Shown here: piece by piece, positions 22,836 to 35,022 of the stretch
Layout of the letters: each line of letters begins with the position of its first letter
How positions within the stretch are numbered: the stretch's first letter is position 1
DNA from: Sepiola atlantica
Lineage: Eukaryota > Mollusca > Cephalopoda > Sepiida > Sepiolidae
Reading direction: 5' to 3'
DNA length: 64,000 bases
Assembly: GCA_963556195.1 (NCBI GenBank)
Contig: OY744531.1
Coordinates: 52,798,200 to 52,862,199, forward strand
Translations under genes and position numbers: made by a program
The notes under the pieces: generated by a model
Told to the model about the DNA's origin: nothing
Databases searched by the model: none
What the model saw: only the letters and a program-made list of their open reading frames with translations

Positions 22836-24999
22836 TTAATTCGCTGTGTAAGTCAGATAGGGATCCAGCCGGACGATTGTTTTTCCGAAGACGAAAACAA
22901 CTCTCACTGGCGGTGTGGACGCAAGAACTTTTCTTGAAAGAACTTTGCATCAATAATCTGCTTAGTGTTTTAAACTGCTAGAAGGGTAGTCATGGAATAC
23001 TCGGGTACTATACAATCGTTTGTTAATATGGAAATGAAACACACATACAAACAAACATATCACTTTCTATATAAAGTTAGGTATGTGAATATGTTTATAT
23101 ATTTTTATTTATAAAGTTCACTCTTACATTAATTGACTGTTTACTATGACGTCTTAAATATAAATGCTAAGTATAAGGGTGAGAAATTTGGTCTATATTT
23201 AGTTTAATTCAGTTTCATGCCAAAGGTGCAAAGTGGGGTGAAAACTCTTTGTGAAAATTCAGATGTCTCCGATTGTTTGTAAAATCGTAAGAACTATAAT
23301 TATGGGCCCGTAGTGCCCAACTTTTTGTATATATTTAATATTAATTTTTTTTAACGCCAGTATGTATTTAAAACAAAATAAATAATTTTTAAACATCAAA
23401 ATATTTTCAAATGCTATTGATAATGTTTACACATTCATTCATTTATTTTTATTATCGCCCATGTGTTAGGTCATGTTTTGTAACGTGCTGTAAATCATAA
23501 AGTTTTTACGTCACACCAATCTATAATTATTTTGCTACGTTTATGGTTTAAGCTCTATTACTGAGAAAGTCACAATAACACAGTTAGTAGAACGTCAAAT
23601 CGTTAATCCATAGTCATTAGACACCAATTAAGCGACCGTCCATGAAATATCAGTTTCTTCTCAAGATCCCTGTATTTGGTATTAAGTTATCCAATGGGTT
23701 GAGAGGTTAATATAATCATTGATATGGTGGCATCCTAATTGGGGATGATAGTGAAAGGGTGAGTTCGATTTAACTCAATAAATAGGGTGGATGGATTCCT
23801 TGTATGTCCCATCGGGGTTAAACATGGATTTTGAAATTGATAGATGGTAAACTTAAGAAGGGTGTTTACAGTTGATTTTGCATCCTAATGTAACAAGTGA
23901 GTTTCATCCGTATAAGTTGCATCAAACATTGTTTTATTGTATTAATAAATAATATTAGGGGAAAGCCGTATAAGAAGTCAATTAACCTTTCAACGAATTA
24001 GAACTGAGTCCGTTTATATCCTTCTGGGGTGAATTAAATTTCTGAACAGGGGGAAAAACTGGTAATTCAAAAATAGGAGTTACCACCTTTTCTAAGTGTC
24101 GCTAAAATATCTATGGATGGTGGTCGATCTCGTAGTTAAAAATAGATAAATAAAACCAACCATCGTTATAAATTCAATTAAATATAATTTTGTTCAGTTA
24201 AAAATAATAATTAAAATTAATGATTAGATGAGATTTGTTTTTGAGAATTTAATTTTTCTATACAACTGTTTTTATATATTTGCACTCGATTTGCTGCGGG
24301 GATGGTCATTCTCATATTGTCGCATTAAAATAGAGTTATTGCACTGTATCTATCTCTGGTTTTGGAAATAGCCTCATTAGATACTATATTTTTTAGTAAT
24401 AATTATTAATAAATAATAGCTAAATTAATTAAATTGATTGTCTCGGGAACTTCGGGGTTCTTTTTCTTCTAATAGAGTAATGTTGATCTACTAGCAGGAA
24501 TGATTTAGGTTAGTTTCGTAAATATTAGCTTTGGACCCATTGTTTGAGAAATCTGATCTGTGTGTTTTCTTGAATGTAAAAATCTTATCGTTTGGTGGAA
24601 CGTGTTCTCTTTTTTTCTTTTTCCTAAAGTGATCACTTTTATCCTAAGTGTGTTGCCTTTATATACTTCAGTTTGCCGAATTTTTAGCAGAAATTTACTG
24701 TGATTTTCACCGTATTTTCTTCTCCGGTGTTTTTGTTATGGAATGTTCTATCACTACTCAACAACATATACTGCAACCCTCTGAAGATTGACAAAATTGG
24801 ACTAATTGGAAAAAAATACAGATATCTGAATTTTGCCATAAACCGCACGTAAGGAATAGGAATAAATATTAAATTTGAAAAAAACTACTTTTGTGTGTAA
24901 AATGAGACATGTAAAAAAACTTATCGAAGTACAGAAACTAAACAATTAAAACCAATGAAAATAATGGTTTTGGATTAATTCCGCATAGTTTATGGTATG

Positions 25000-25000
<1 letters not shown>
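22832..25000. other. No gene seen
   Basis: About 2.2 kb of AT-rich sequence. The interval 23,690-24,130 is locally G-rich on the plus strand, with many GGGG and GGTG words, but shows no coding frame or RNA fold I recognise. Confidence 0.45.
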
Positions 25001-25219
<219 letters not shown>

Positions 25220-25313
25220 CCGGAGTAGTTCACTGTATCATTAAATTAATAAGGTGTTTCAATATAAATATATTTTGGATAAATAGAAAAAAAATTCGCA
25301 TGAGAGATATACA

Positions 25314-25326
25314 TATAGAGAGAGAG

Positions 25327-25369
<43 letters not shown>

Positions 25370-25370
25370 G
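25314..25370. repeat. (GA)n microsatellite
   Basis: GA tract with a GAGGTAGAG interruption. Confidence 0.95.
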
Positions 25371-25599
25371 TAGTTATCGATAAGAGTAAAATCCGAAAAA
25401 ATATTCGAAGTCACTTCTATCATACACATGTTCCTGCAAACGAATAAAAGTGGCACTCGGGATTTGGACGAAATAAAAATTGCGTTAGTCTAGGAGTTCT
25501 TCCCCTGTGACTGTGGCCAAAACAGATACTCCACATCAACCCTAGTGCTAACTATACAAATTGTAATCTTATTTGCATTTGTCTCCTAGCATGTTATGT

Positions 25600-26030
25600 A
25601 AAAGATGAAAAATAAAATGATGAATAAGTAAATAAATACATAAGTAACAAACAAATAGAAAACAAATCTCTCCGATCAGCGGGGGACAAAAACGAGGAAT
25701 TTCTATTTTTCCGGAAGGAAAAGAACAATAATCGAAGACAGATGGTCGAGAGATAATAGTGTCAGCTAACGTTTTATGACCTAACGCCCACCTTTATCTG
25801 ACTTTCTTACTTTTGCCCTCGCTTTCCCTCCCTCAGTCCTCCTTCGCTCTCTCTCCTTCCTCTTTCTAACTCTTTCTCTCTCTTCTCTCGTCTTTCGTTT
25901 TCTCTATCTTTCTTCTCTCTCGCCTTTCACTCTTATATCTCACCTTTCGCTCTCTACTCTTCGCTCTCTTCTCCTATTTTTCGCTCTCTCTGTCTCTACT
26001 CAATTTTTTTCTCTTTCTCATCTTTCGGTC
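25600..26030 (+). repeat. Dispersed repeat with pyrimidine-rich tail (copy 1)
   Basis: CCGGAAGGAA..GAA..AATAATCGAAGACAGATGGTCGA.AGATAATA followed by CAGC(T/G)A(A/G)CG is matched at 38,925-39,000. Both copies are followed by a C/T-rich stretch (25,800-26,030 here) and preceded by AAATAAAT-rich DNA. No coding capacity; class unknown. Confidence 0.6.

Positions 26031-26092
<62 letters not shown>
26031..26092. repeat. (GAT)n microsatellite
   Basis: About 20 GAT triplets. Confidence 0.95.
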
Positions 26093-26093
<1 letters not shown>

Positions 26094-26725
26094 TGCAATC
26101 AGAACATTCAGTAAGGCACACAAACATAATTCGCACTAGAAAAAATAAAATAACAGGTCTTTAGAGTCAGAGTCAGATTTTTTGGAAGGATTCTGCGAGA
26201 AATGGTAAGAATGCTAGGAGTCGGAGTCCGATTTTTTTAAATCTCTGAAAGAATTAACAGACAGTCAACACATTGGAAAGTGTTTAACTGAAGAGTCGGC
26301 GTCAGAGTAGCAGTCGGATATTTTGGAATTCTAAAAGTCAGAATCTGGTGTTGTACCTTCCGACACCGCAACCATGATGACAAATAGAAGACTCTTGAAC
26401 TATCCAACCGAGAGACGCTGAGCATGTTTGCAACTTACAAATATATGAGAGTTCTGGAAGCGGACGTCATCAAAACAACATAAATAAAAAGGAAACTGAA
26501 CAGAACAAGAAACCTATTTGAAAAATATATATATACAGTAGTGCGAAAATATATGATTTAGAATATAGCTTCCAGTTGAAAGTGTGATGAGTGCCAACTT
26601 GTAACAACAGAAAATATATAAATAAACAAGATTTTGTTACATTCCAAAGACCAAGGGTTTGTTTCTAAAAAATGTTTCGTAATATAAATAAAATATTGGT
26701 CATTGAATATAACAAAATCATGTTT

Positions 26726-26730
<5 letters not shown>

Positions 26731-26770
<40 letters not shown>

Positions 26771-26815
26771 GGGTGTGGGTGTGTGGGTGTGTTTGTGTGG
26801 GTGAGTGTGTGTAGT
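26731..26815. repeat. (TA)n-(GT)n-like microsatellite
   Basis: TA about 26,731-26,765 followed by degenerate GGGTGTGT repeats. Confidence 0.9.
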
Positions 26816-26984
26816 ATAAACGTAAAAAAGGAATACAATCATAAGCAGTTTCTATAGTAGGATACTCTGGTCCATTCCTAGACTCGACAAATAACTCGAG
26901 CACTCGGGTCAGATAACTAGGAAACTAATAAGCATGTACAATGCAATGCGGCCGCACGTTGATACTGACCGACACTACAAAAAC

Positions 26985-28850
26985 AAACAAGAAAATGGAA
27001 CAGAGGAAAGATAAGTATAGAAGAGCGTTGATAATAGACTAAAAGAAGTAGAAACATGCATAACTCATAGCACACAAAGACTGATCACTGCTGCGAAAAA
27101 CACCGCCAAAATGAACAATACAATGAGCAGTGAATCTAGCAACAAAAAGGTTAGAAAAACAAAATTAGAAGAGAAACAACTACTTGGACAGTTTATAAGA
27201 CTGACTATAGAACAGACGCGTTAAAAGGACACTTGAGTAGAGGTACTTCATCACTGTTTACACCTGCACAAAACAACACGATCAGAACGAATTACAGTAG
27301 ACTCACTATTCGCGGTTTCACAAAATCGCAGATCATAAGCATTGACTTTACATTTTCTTAATAAATTCCGTAGAACTGACAAATATAATTATCATTTAAG
27401 TCAGCTAAGGCCAATATGACAAAGAACACGCAATTAAAAACGCTAATAATTCCGTAGGATTCATATTAAATACGGCTGATACAAAAGCATTGGTATTCCA
27501 AATTTTCACGAACTTTATACAAAACTGAAATATTTTTACAAATATCAACTAACTTGCAAGCAAAAATAGCTAATTCACGCTAAGTTTGTCACTTTTATGC
27601 AAAAAGCACATGCTAATGTATAGAAACTTTATTTTTAGTGAACTTTTAGGCATCAAAAGTTTTTCGAGGACTTTTGCTATTTGCGTGGGTGTCTGGAACG
27701 TAACCCGCGCGAATAGCGGATCTACTGTATATAAAAGCTAAAATAGACAAAATCGCGGAAAACCGTAAATGTAGACTCTTCGGACAAAGAGACGAAACGG
27801 TTAATCACATAATACGTGAATGTTGTAAACTAGCCCAAACAGAACATAAAAATGACTCGACTGCCGAGGAAGACATTCTTCTTTGGACATACAAACAAAT
27901 AGTATAAACAAACAAAAAGAAGTATTGGAAAATGAAAATTATAAAATCCCATGGGAAATTTAAGTGCAAAGAGATAAACATATCCAAACAAAGAGACCGG
28001 GCATCATAATGATCAAGAAAAAGGGAAACATATTCAAAATGGTACATTTCGCCGTCACAGAATTTCATAGGGTTAACATCAAGAAGGCAGAAAATGTAAG
28101 CAAATGTATGGAACTTGCGATAAAGCTTAAAGGTAATATGGAACAAAAAGAAAATCACTGTGCTCACAATAATTGCAGAGACCCAAGGAAAAGTTCAGAA
28201 AAACCTAGACAGGAGTAATTAAAATAAAAGCGAGGATTAACACCATGCTACGTACGACACTAATAAAAACAACTAAAATATTTTTTTTAATCCTCGTGTG
28301 CAGAAACCAACACACAGGTAACGCCGACCAAACACAGGTAAGTTTAAATACAGATAGAACAAAAATGTGTAGACAGACAATTACACAAATGCAAGAACCA
28401 TAAATGCCCAAATCTACCATCCCCCCAATAAACAATGGAAACACCAGCGTCGACTGATACAGCACAAATTAGTGATGAAGATTCAAAAAGGATGACAACG
28501 CTGAAAATGAAGAGCACCACTCAGACAGACCTCAACTGGAACGGTGCAGACAGTACTGGAATTTTAGGAAGACTTATTGCCACTCAAATTCCAAAAACAA
28601 GCAGTCGTTATGAGCTAGACATAAATTGTAAAAGGATGTTGCGATAATGGGAAACGATTTGATACGATTATCGAAAGAGACGTTCAGTGCTTGAAATTCG
28701 AGTAGGCTCATTGTCACCAAGCTAAGATAACACCACTTTGTATTGCAAAAGAGCAATCACTGGTTATGATTTTTTTGAAAACTTTAAGCGAGTAAATAAT
28801 AATAATAATTATAACAATTTATTACTAAAGAATATGTCGTATCTGTTTGT
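26985..28850 (+). mobile_element. RLE-type LINE fragment, copy A (C-terminus and 3' UTR)
   Basis: A decayed 3' part of a non-LTR retrotransposon. After the MITE at 27,295-27,727, the frame continues RTNYIKAKID across the insertion point. It then shows a CCHC-like finger, C-R-L-F-G (second Cys replaced by Phe) followed by HIIRECCK at about 27,770-27,835. Further on (27,964-28,218) RPGIIMIKKKG stands where RLE-class LINEs carry an R-P-D catalytic motif, so the Asp is Gly. The remaining frame has stops. The non-coding tail (about 28,430-28,790) contains ACCAGCGTCGACTGATAC, GGAAGACTTATTGCCACTCA and GAGCAATCACTGGTTATGAT, and ends in TAA triplets. Matching pieces recur at 29.5-30.5, 31.0-33.9, 38.0-38.8 and 45.6-48.5 kb. 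RLE assignment rests on the finger plus PD-motif order. Confidence 0.75.
27295..27727. mobile_element. MITE with TIRs and TA target duplication
   Basis: Left end CAGTAGACTCACTATTCGCG and right end complementary to CAGTAGATCCGCTATTCGCG form terminal inverted repeats of about 20 bp. TA flanks both sides (27,293-27,294 and 27,728-27,729). Removing the 433-bp element and one TA restores an open LINE frame (R-T-N-Y-I-K). The TIR resembles those of pogo/Tigger-type elements of the Tc1-mariner superfamily. There is no transposase frame, so it is non-autonomous. Confidence 0.85.
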
Positions 28851-28854
28851 CTGA

Positions 28855-28950
28855 ATCCGAAACTATACTATTACTTCTAGAATTGACGCCGAAACTATAC
28901 CGTTACTATCTTTTAAATGCTCAATAAACTTTACTATTTAAGACAATGCT
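28855..28950 (-). repeat. Flank module shared with 43.44-43.53 kb
   Basis: On the minus strand AGCATTTAAAAGATAGTAA and nearby AGTAAAGTTTATTG match ATTGAGCATTAAAAGATAGTAA at 43,501-43,522. In both places the module directly follows the end of the minisatellite, so it belongs to the same composite element. Confidence 0.65.
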
Positions 28951-29300
28951 AAATTGAGGAGTGGGGGTTGGATTTGCGTAGTATCTCTTCTGTTGTCATG
29001 ATTACCTCCTCCCGTTGTTGAGGTAGTGTAGTATCTGTCCTATAATGATGACACCAATCGCCCATGCATTACCTGCTCCTTTTTAGGGGTGTGTGTAGTA
29101 TGTCCTGTTGTCATGATACCTTCCTCCAAGAGATTATCGTCTCCCTTTCAGACAGGTAATCTAGTATATGTTATATTGTGATGATACCATCCTCCCAGGC
29201 ATTACCTCCTCGTTGTATGCGAAAGAGAATAATGAAGTACCTGTCATGTTGTTATAAAGGGATCTTAACTCCCCCTTTAGAGTGGTAGTGTAGTATATGT
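28951..29300 (+). repeat. Degenerate ~65-70-bp minisatellite, locus 2
   Basis: About five imperfect units in the orientation opposite to loci 1 and 3. Each reads GTAGTGTAGTATCTGT, then TTGTCATGATACCATCC, TCCCAGGCATTACCTCC and a TTTTAGGG spacer. It sits between the 3' tail of LINE copy A and a stack of trinucleotide repeats. Confidence 0.8.
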
Positions 29301-29319
29301 AAGTTTGTTATGCGACCAG

Positions 29320-29337
29320 AATAATAAAAATAATAAA

Positions 29338-29400
<63 letters not shown>

Positions 29401-29480
29401 TATTATTATTATCATTATTATCATTATTATCATTATTATCATTATTATGGTGGTGGTGGTGGTGGTGGTGGTGGTGGTGG

Positions 29481-29531
<51 letters not shown>

Positions 29532-29534
29532 GTG
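29320..29534. repeat. Compound trinucleotide stack
   Basis: (AAT)n about 29,332-29,400, (ATT/ATC)n about 29,400-29,448, (GGT)n about 29,449-29,480, (GAT)n about 29,481-29,532. The adjacent AAT and ATT blocks are mutually complementary and can fold back. Poly-Asn, His, Gly and Asp frames are artefacts. Confidence 0.95.
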
Positions 29535-29539
29535 ATTAT

Positions 29540-30560
29540 ATAAGTGAATGAAGTTAACGATCTCGGAAAGAATACAAGAACAGACAAGACTGTGTGGAAA
29601 GTTAGTAAACTGGGAACTATGAGCAATACTGCATTTTAGAACATGCAAACAAATGATGCAGGTGCTGACCGGAGATAGTACTGCGAAACGAAAATTACAA
29701 CATCCTCTGGGAAATTAAGGTACAAACAGATAAAATGTCGAAGCAAGTTGACCGTATATTATAATAGTAAACAAGAAGAAGAAAACTTGCCAACTCGTAG
29801 ATTTTGACGTCCCAGCAGTTCACAGCTTGAAGATCAATACAGGGAACTTGGCAGACAACTGAAAGTGATATAGAACATAAATAAATTCTATATAATACCA
29901 ATAAGCGTAGGGCCACTAGACACATTCCAAAAAACTTGGCTAAAAGAGTGGAGGAAATTTCAATCAATGAAAAAACTGAGGCTATGTTACGGGCGGCAAT
30001 GATGAAAACAACAGAAATCTCAAGGAAAATTCTCGAATGCGGAAACCAATCCACATAAACTGAAAACGCTAACCAGTCACATGGAAGTTGCAATAGAAAT
30101 AAAACAAAAACTTAGGAAGAACACAACCATATGAACCCAAGGGAACTGAAACTGCATGAATTTTTTTAAAAACTACCACTCTACATAAAATGATGGCATC
30201 AGCATCGGCTGATACCACATTAAATAGTCGTGAAGGGTCAAGGTGGATGGTAAGATCGAAGAGGGAGAAACCTAACCAAACCTCTACTGGAAAAGTGCAG
30301 AAAGTACAAAGACATTGGGTAAGTTTATTGTCACCACAGTACCAGATAAGAACAATGGTCGTTGCCAGCGTGAAATAAATGGTAAGCGGCTGTTGCAACA
30401 ATGGTTATCGAATAAGATGGAGAGTACTAGAAATATGGGGAGACGTGTCGTCACTCAGACTTCAGGGTACACCGTCGTTTTTTATCAGTGAGCAATCACT
30501 GATGATTACCTGTGTGGGAAATCATAGTGAGTTTATAATAATAATAATTTTTTAAGCGCT
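29540..30560 (+). mobile_element. RLE-type LINE fragment, copy B (C-terminus and 3' UTR)
   Basis: Parallel to copy A from about 29,670: GAAAATTA.AACATCC.CTGGGAAATTAAGGTAC.AACAGATAAA aligns with 27,930-27,980. The frame then reads QIVDFDVPAVHSLKIN-like sequence with stops. The 3' UTR (about 30,185-30,540) carries ATGGCATCAGCATCGGCTGA, GTTGCAACAATGGTTATCGA, CGTCGTCACTCAGACTTCAG and GTGAGCAATCACTGATGAT, and ends in ATA/TAA triplets. The 5' part is missing, as expected for target-primed insertions. Confidence 0.75.
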
Positions 30561-30599
30561 GCATATACACAACTATAAATATAGATTGAACATGATAAG

Positions 30600-30879
30600 A
30601 CGAGCCCAAAGCGAGTTGAAACTACAAGAGCAGATATATTAGAAAAATCATCGGTTGGTTCCACACAAAAAAAATGGTCGTTAAGTGTCTGAGAAGATGA
30701 AAAGCACTAACCAGACATCTACTAGGAGGGCATGGAGAATACTGGAATCCCGGAGAGGCTCTTTGCCACTCCAATTCATGAGAAAACTAACAATCTGAAT
30801 CTACGGATACTTATTGTCACTCAACCTCCAGAGAACTACCCCTGTATTCGCTAGTGAGCGGTGTGAGATATTCTTGTTA

Positions 30880-30950
<71 letters not shown>

Positions 30951-30960
30951 TAGTTCCGAT
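30600..30960 (+). mobile_element. LINE 3' tail, copy C
   Basis: Shares CTACTAGGAGGGCATGGAGA, ATACTGG(A)ATCCC, GGCTCTTTGCCACTC and TAGTGAGCGGTGTGAGATA with the 3' UTRs of copies A, B and F, and ends in (TAA)n from about 30,882 to 30,951. Contains no coding sequence. Confidence 0.65.
30882..30952. repeat. (TAA)n tract at LINE 3' end
   Basis: About 23 TAA triplets. The next LINE copy begins directly after it. Confidence 0.95.
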
Positions 30961-30984
30961 CGTCATTTGAAACTCCGACTCGAC

Positions 30985-33901
30985 TACTCGAGATGTCATG
31001 ATGCTATGTGGATTTCTTAAAAAGTGCACATTGACCTTAATGGAAATGAGAGAAACACTACCCCTGTGACAGGATCACAGGTAAACTAAGCCTGGCACTG
31101 GTGTTGCTACAAACACTAAATCATGAACAATGTCTACACATACAAATAAACGTCGTGGGACTCAGAAGAAAGATCTGAGTGTCATTGTTGGCAGGTGCCC
31201 CCTCGATAGCCAACATGGGGAACCCAGTTCGCATTCTGCGAATGTTGGCTCGTTTAATTTCAGAAACCAGATCTCGGACAAAATACAGGTATGTAACCTC
31301 TCTAATTCCAGGTATCACAAGGGGTTGGACCAAACACAAGAAGGCAGGACCTAAAAGATAAAACCAGAAAGCAATAGAAAGAAATGGACCACAAAAGAGA
31401 ATAGACTAGTAATGGAATGCTACTATAAAAGCCGCTACCCCATTGAAAGGGGAGACCGAAAACGAATTAAAGATCTATGGGACATCTCTACTGACTACCA
31501 TGCAACGGAACACAGGATAGAAGATCAAGGAAGGCAAATATTCAAGGGAGGGTGGCTCTCTGAGATGGAATTAACGGAAATAAAACAAAATTGTACTGGC
31601 ATGAGAGATTAGGAAACACCACATTACGTAAACACTCAGCAAGAAGAGGGGCAGAAGATAAACACTGAAACAGAAAAGGACGAAGAATCTGAAACCACAG
31701 AACTCATTGCGGAAAAAGCAATAGAAGTGGAAAACATCAAACGAATCATGTCCGAGAAAACAATAAAACTCCCATCCCTAAGGAACGAAGATTGGAAGAA
31801 GTTGAAAGTTGAAACAAAGACAGTTAACAAAGTACTCGCATACATCCCAACAGACACTATCACATACCTTAACAACTTGATATATGCAGGGGAAAAATCA
31901 GTAAGTATGAAACTAAAAAGAGAAAAAGAAGACTGACCAAAACAATGGACCGAGAATGCCCGGATGGGAAATTAGACTGGATACCCAGATTTCCAAACTT
32001 CGAAAAGAAGCTTAGTCTGTAACCAGGATGAAAGTGAATAAGAAAGGACGTAACAGCAGAAACCCGGTTCACAAGGAAAGAGTGAATAAGAAACATGAAG
32101 AGTTAAAACAAAAGATAGCGGCAATAGAGGGAAGACTGAGACGATATAGATACAAATCTGAACAGCAAAAACATAACAGGACCTTTGAAAACAATGAAAA
32201 CCAGTTTTACAAAAACATAAACCAACATAACCAACATAAAACAACAGAACCACCAGACCCGACAGAGACAAAACACTTCCGGAGCAAGATATGGGAATAG
32301 CCTAAAAATCACAACAAAATGCCGAGTGGCTGAAAAACATGAAAGATGAACTCCAGTCAATTGAAGAAGGAACAGAAATAGAAATTAATGAAGAAACAGT
32401 TAAAGCAACTCTAACGAAAATTGCAAACTGGAAAGCACCAGGCCACGATGAAATACACGCATACTGGTTGAAAAAAATAACGACCTTATATGAAAGACTA
32501 GCGCAGAATCTTACAGGATGTATCAAAAAATCATATGTTCCAGAATGGATGACCAAAGGAAGGGCAACGCAAATACAAAAAGATGCCCCCCCCCAAAAAA
32601 ATGACGATCTCAAGGAACTACAGACCAATAACCTGTTTACCAACAATGTGGAAAATTCTGACGGCACAACTTAGATGACATTGATTAACTACAAAAAAGC
32701 TTACGACGAAATCCCTCAAACATTAATAATTGAATGTTTAAAAATATACAAGATATCCGACAGGATTATAATATTATCAAAAAAGCAATGGAAACATGGA
32801 GACTAAGACTTACAGCCGGAGGTCAACACCCGACTGAGATAAAGATACAGAGAGGAATATTCCAGGGAGACTCCCTATCACTACTACTGTTTGTAATAGC
32901 CATGATGCCGCTCAATTACATACTCAAAAAATGTGATGCTAGATACAAGTTTATAGACATTGAACTAAGAGTAAACCACCTGATGTACATTGGCGACCTG
33001 AAACCTTTTGCAAAAAGCAAAAAAGAACTGGAAAAGCTGATAAATACAACCAGAATCTTCAGTCTAGACATTCAAATGGAATTCGGAATGGAAAAGTGTG
33101 CACTACTTGAAATGAAAACAGGAAAACTGGATACGACAGAGGGCATAGAGCTCCCCAACCAAGAGGATATGAGGGTGCTAGGCGAGCAGGATAGCTACAA
33201 ATATTTGGGAATTCTAGAAGCAGACACAATCAAATCTACAGAAATGAAAAAGAAGATTGGAATAAAATACTTACGATGAACAAGAAAACTGCTAGAAACG
33301 AAAGTATATAGCACGAATCTTGATACAGGTATAAACACATGGGCAGTATCACTAATAAGATATCTGGACCATTCATAGGCTGGACTAAAGAAGAACTCAG
33401 ACACGTTGATCAGACGACTAGAAAATTAATGACGATACATAATGCCATACACCCAAAAGACGATACGGGCAGACTCTACATAAAAAGAAACTAGGGGGAG
33501 ATGACTGGTAAGTATAGAATACTGTGTGAAAGACTAAAAAAGAGCTGGAGAAATATATAAGTCTAAACACGGAAATCCTTATCACCGAAGCAAGAGACAC
33601 CGTTCCAACGAGGAATTCGGGAGACCCGAAACCAGAAACAAAACGACAAGAAAAGAAAAGTATAAAAAAGCAACTACATGAACGCTTCAGAAAACTGACA
33701 AGAGAAGAAACTAACGAAAATAGCTAGGCATGGCTAAGAAAAGGACACTTGAACATAGAAACGGAATCTTTACTGATGGCTGCACAGAACAATGCAATTA
33801 GAACAAACTAGATATATACTAAAATAGATAAAAATCAGGAAAATAGTAAATGCAGAAATCGATGGTAAACTGCTGTTGCGATACTGCAATGTGATGGTTA
33901 T
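30985..33901 (+). mobile_element. RLE-type LINE, copy D (5' part, Myb-like domain, RT)
   Basis: The most complete copy. A 5' segment (about 31,040-31,330) precedes a Myb-like N-terminal domain (about 31,385-31,612), with KRWTTKENRLVMECYYKSR, RKRIKDLWD and GWLSEMELTEIK visible. The RT region spans 32,339-33,290. NWKAPGHDEIHAYWLKK marks an early RT block. NYKKAYDEIP follows near 32,690, with Asn where the catalytic Asp is expected. RGIFQGDSLS follows, then MYIGDLK where Y/F-x-D-D is expected (first Asp now Gly), and YKYLGI. Further pieces to about 33,895 correspond to the finger-proximal region. Stops and frameshifts make it inactive. The 3' UTR is interrupted at about 33,901 by an LTR element and resumes at 38,048. 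Myb-like N-terminus plus RLE C-terminus (seen in copies A and B) points to the R2/R4-like group. Confidence 0.78.
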
Positions 33902-35022
33902 ATCATAAGGGGCCCCGTATGCCTAAAAGTTTGTACGTCCACTAGTTTTTATTATGAGAGGGGGTGAACTTATTTCGTGTTCGGTGCAAATCGAAAGAAC
34001 ATCCATTTTGGAACAAATACATTTGTAATCGAGATGACTAAGTCCGAAAAGTCATAACAACTGCTTAAACATGGCCAACTTCAAAAGTTTAAGTTCAAAA
34101 GAGGTTAGACCAGCTCTGGTGATGATCTGTATGACATGACAAATGACTATGACGTCACTCCTTCTTTCGTCAGAAACTAAGGTTTAAAAATCAGATAGGA
34201 GTTTTGCAGCGAACTGCACAGTGAACATTCTCTGTGGGTCCTGAATTGAGTTACGGGGTTAGAAGCGGCCCGGACGGTTGAAAATGTAATCGCTCGTCGT
34301 AATGGCTGGATCTCTTGGAGATCAAGCAGCAAAGTTCCATGCATAGTCGCATACCCCAGCGAGGAGAATGAATGAGGATCGAAGGACTAAATGGAAACAA
34401 AACCCTTCCACAACGAAGCGGAATAAAAGATAGAATCTCTCTCAAATCTTGTCTTCGGGCGAGTTGGTCTCTCGTGCCTAAGAACAGAATTTTCCCACAA
34501 GACAGATACACCACCACGATCACGAGCCAGCAACGGAGATGAGTGTATAAGCAAACCCACGACCAAGAGTGAAGCAGAAATCTGTAAGGTAACTTTTTGG
34601 GGGCATAAAATTTTTTTGGTCCTAATCTGTAAAACTGAAAGAACTAAAAATCGAAGGAAAGGATGAACAATGCTGATTTTATATGCCTAAAATGTTTCAT
34701 GTAAAATGGTTAATGAACTCTGTTCAATGAGAAAAGAATTGAAAAGAAAACTATGTTTAAAATCCGCAATTTGAAATGTTAAAGAGCAGATGTTTTAACG
34801 AGAAAAGAATTTAAGAGTATTGTTGAAAATGGACCGACAGTTTAATGGCGTGAAAGTGCCATAAAAGTGCCCCTTAAGGAAATATATTAAAAGTACCTTG
34901 AAAGTGAGTGTTACGAAAGTTTGAAAACGCTTCTAGACTTTCGTTGTTTCTTTTGTTTCTTTGGAGACGTTTAATAGACTTTTCGTGTGGTTTTCGTATG
35001 GTTTTCTGTCTGCTATGCAACA
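33902..35022 (+). repeat. Left LTR (long form)
   Basis: Matches the right LTR closely over about 33,908-34,525, then contains a segment of about 450 bp (34,525-34,975) absent from the right LTR, and matches again from CTTTTCGTGTGGTTTTCGTA to ATGCAACA (35,022). Downstream TATACGTTTTGGTTGTCG may include a primer-binding site starting at TGG (35,033), but its tRNA was not identified. Confidence 0.75.

Noticed and set aside
31130..31361. Overlapping plus- and minus-strand frames near 31.2 kb as separate genes
   Set aside because: They lie in the 5' segment of LINE copy D; the openness in several frames is incidental.
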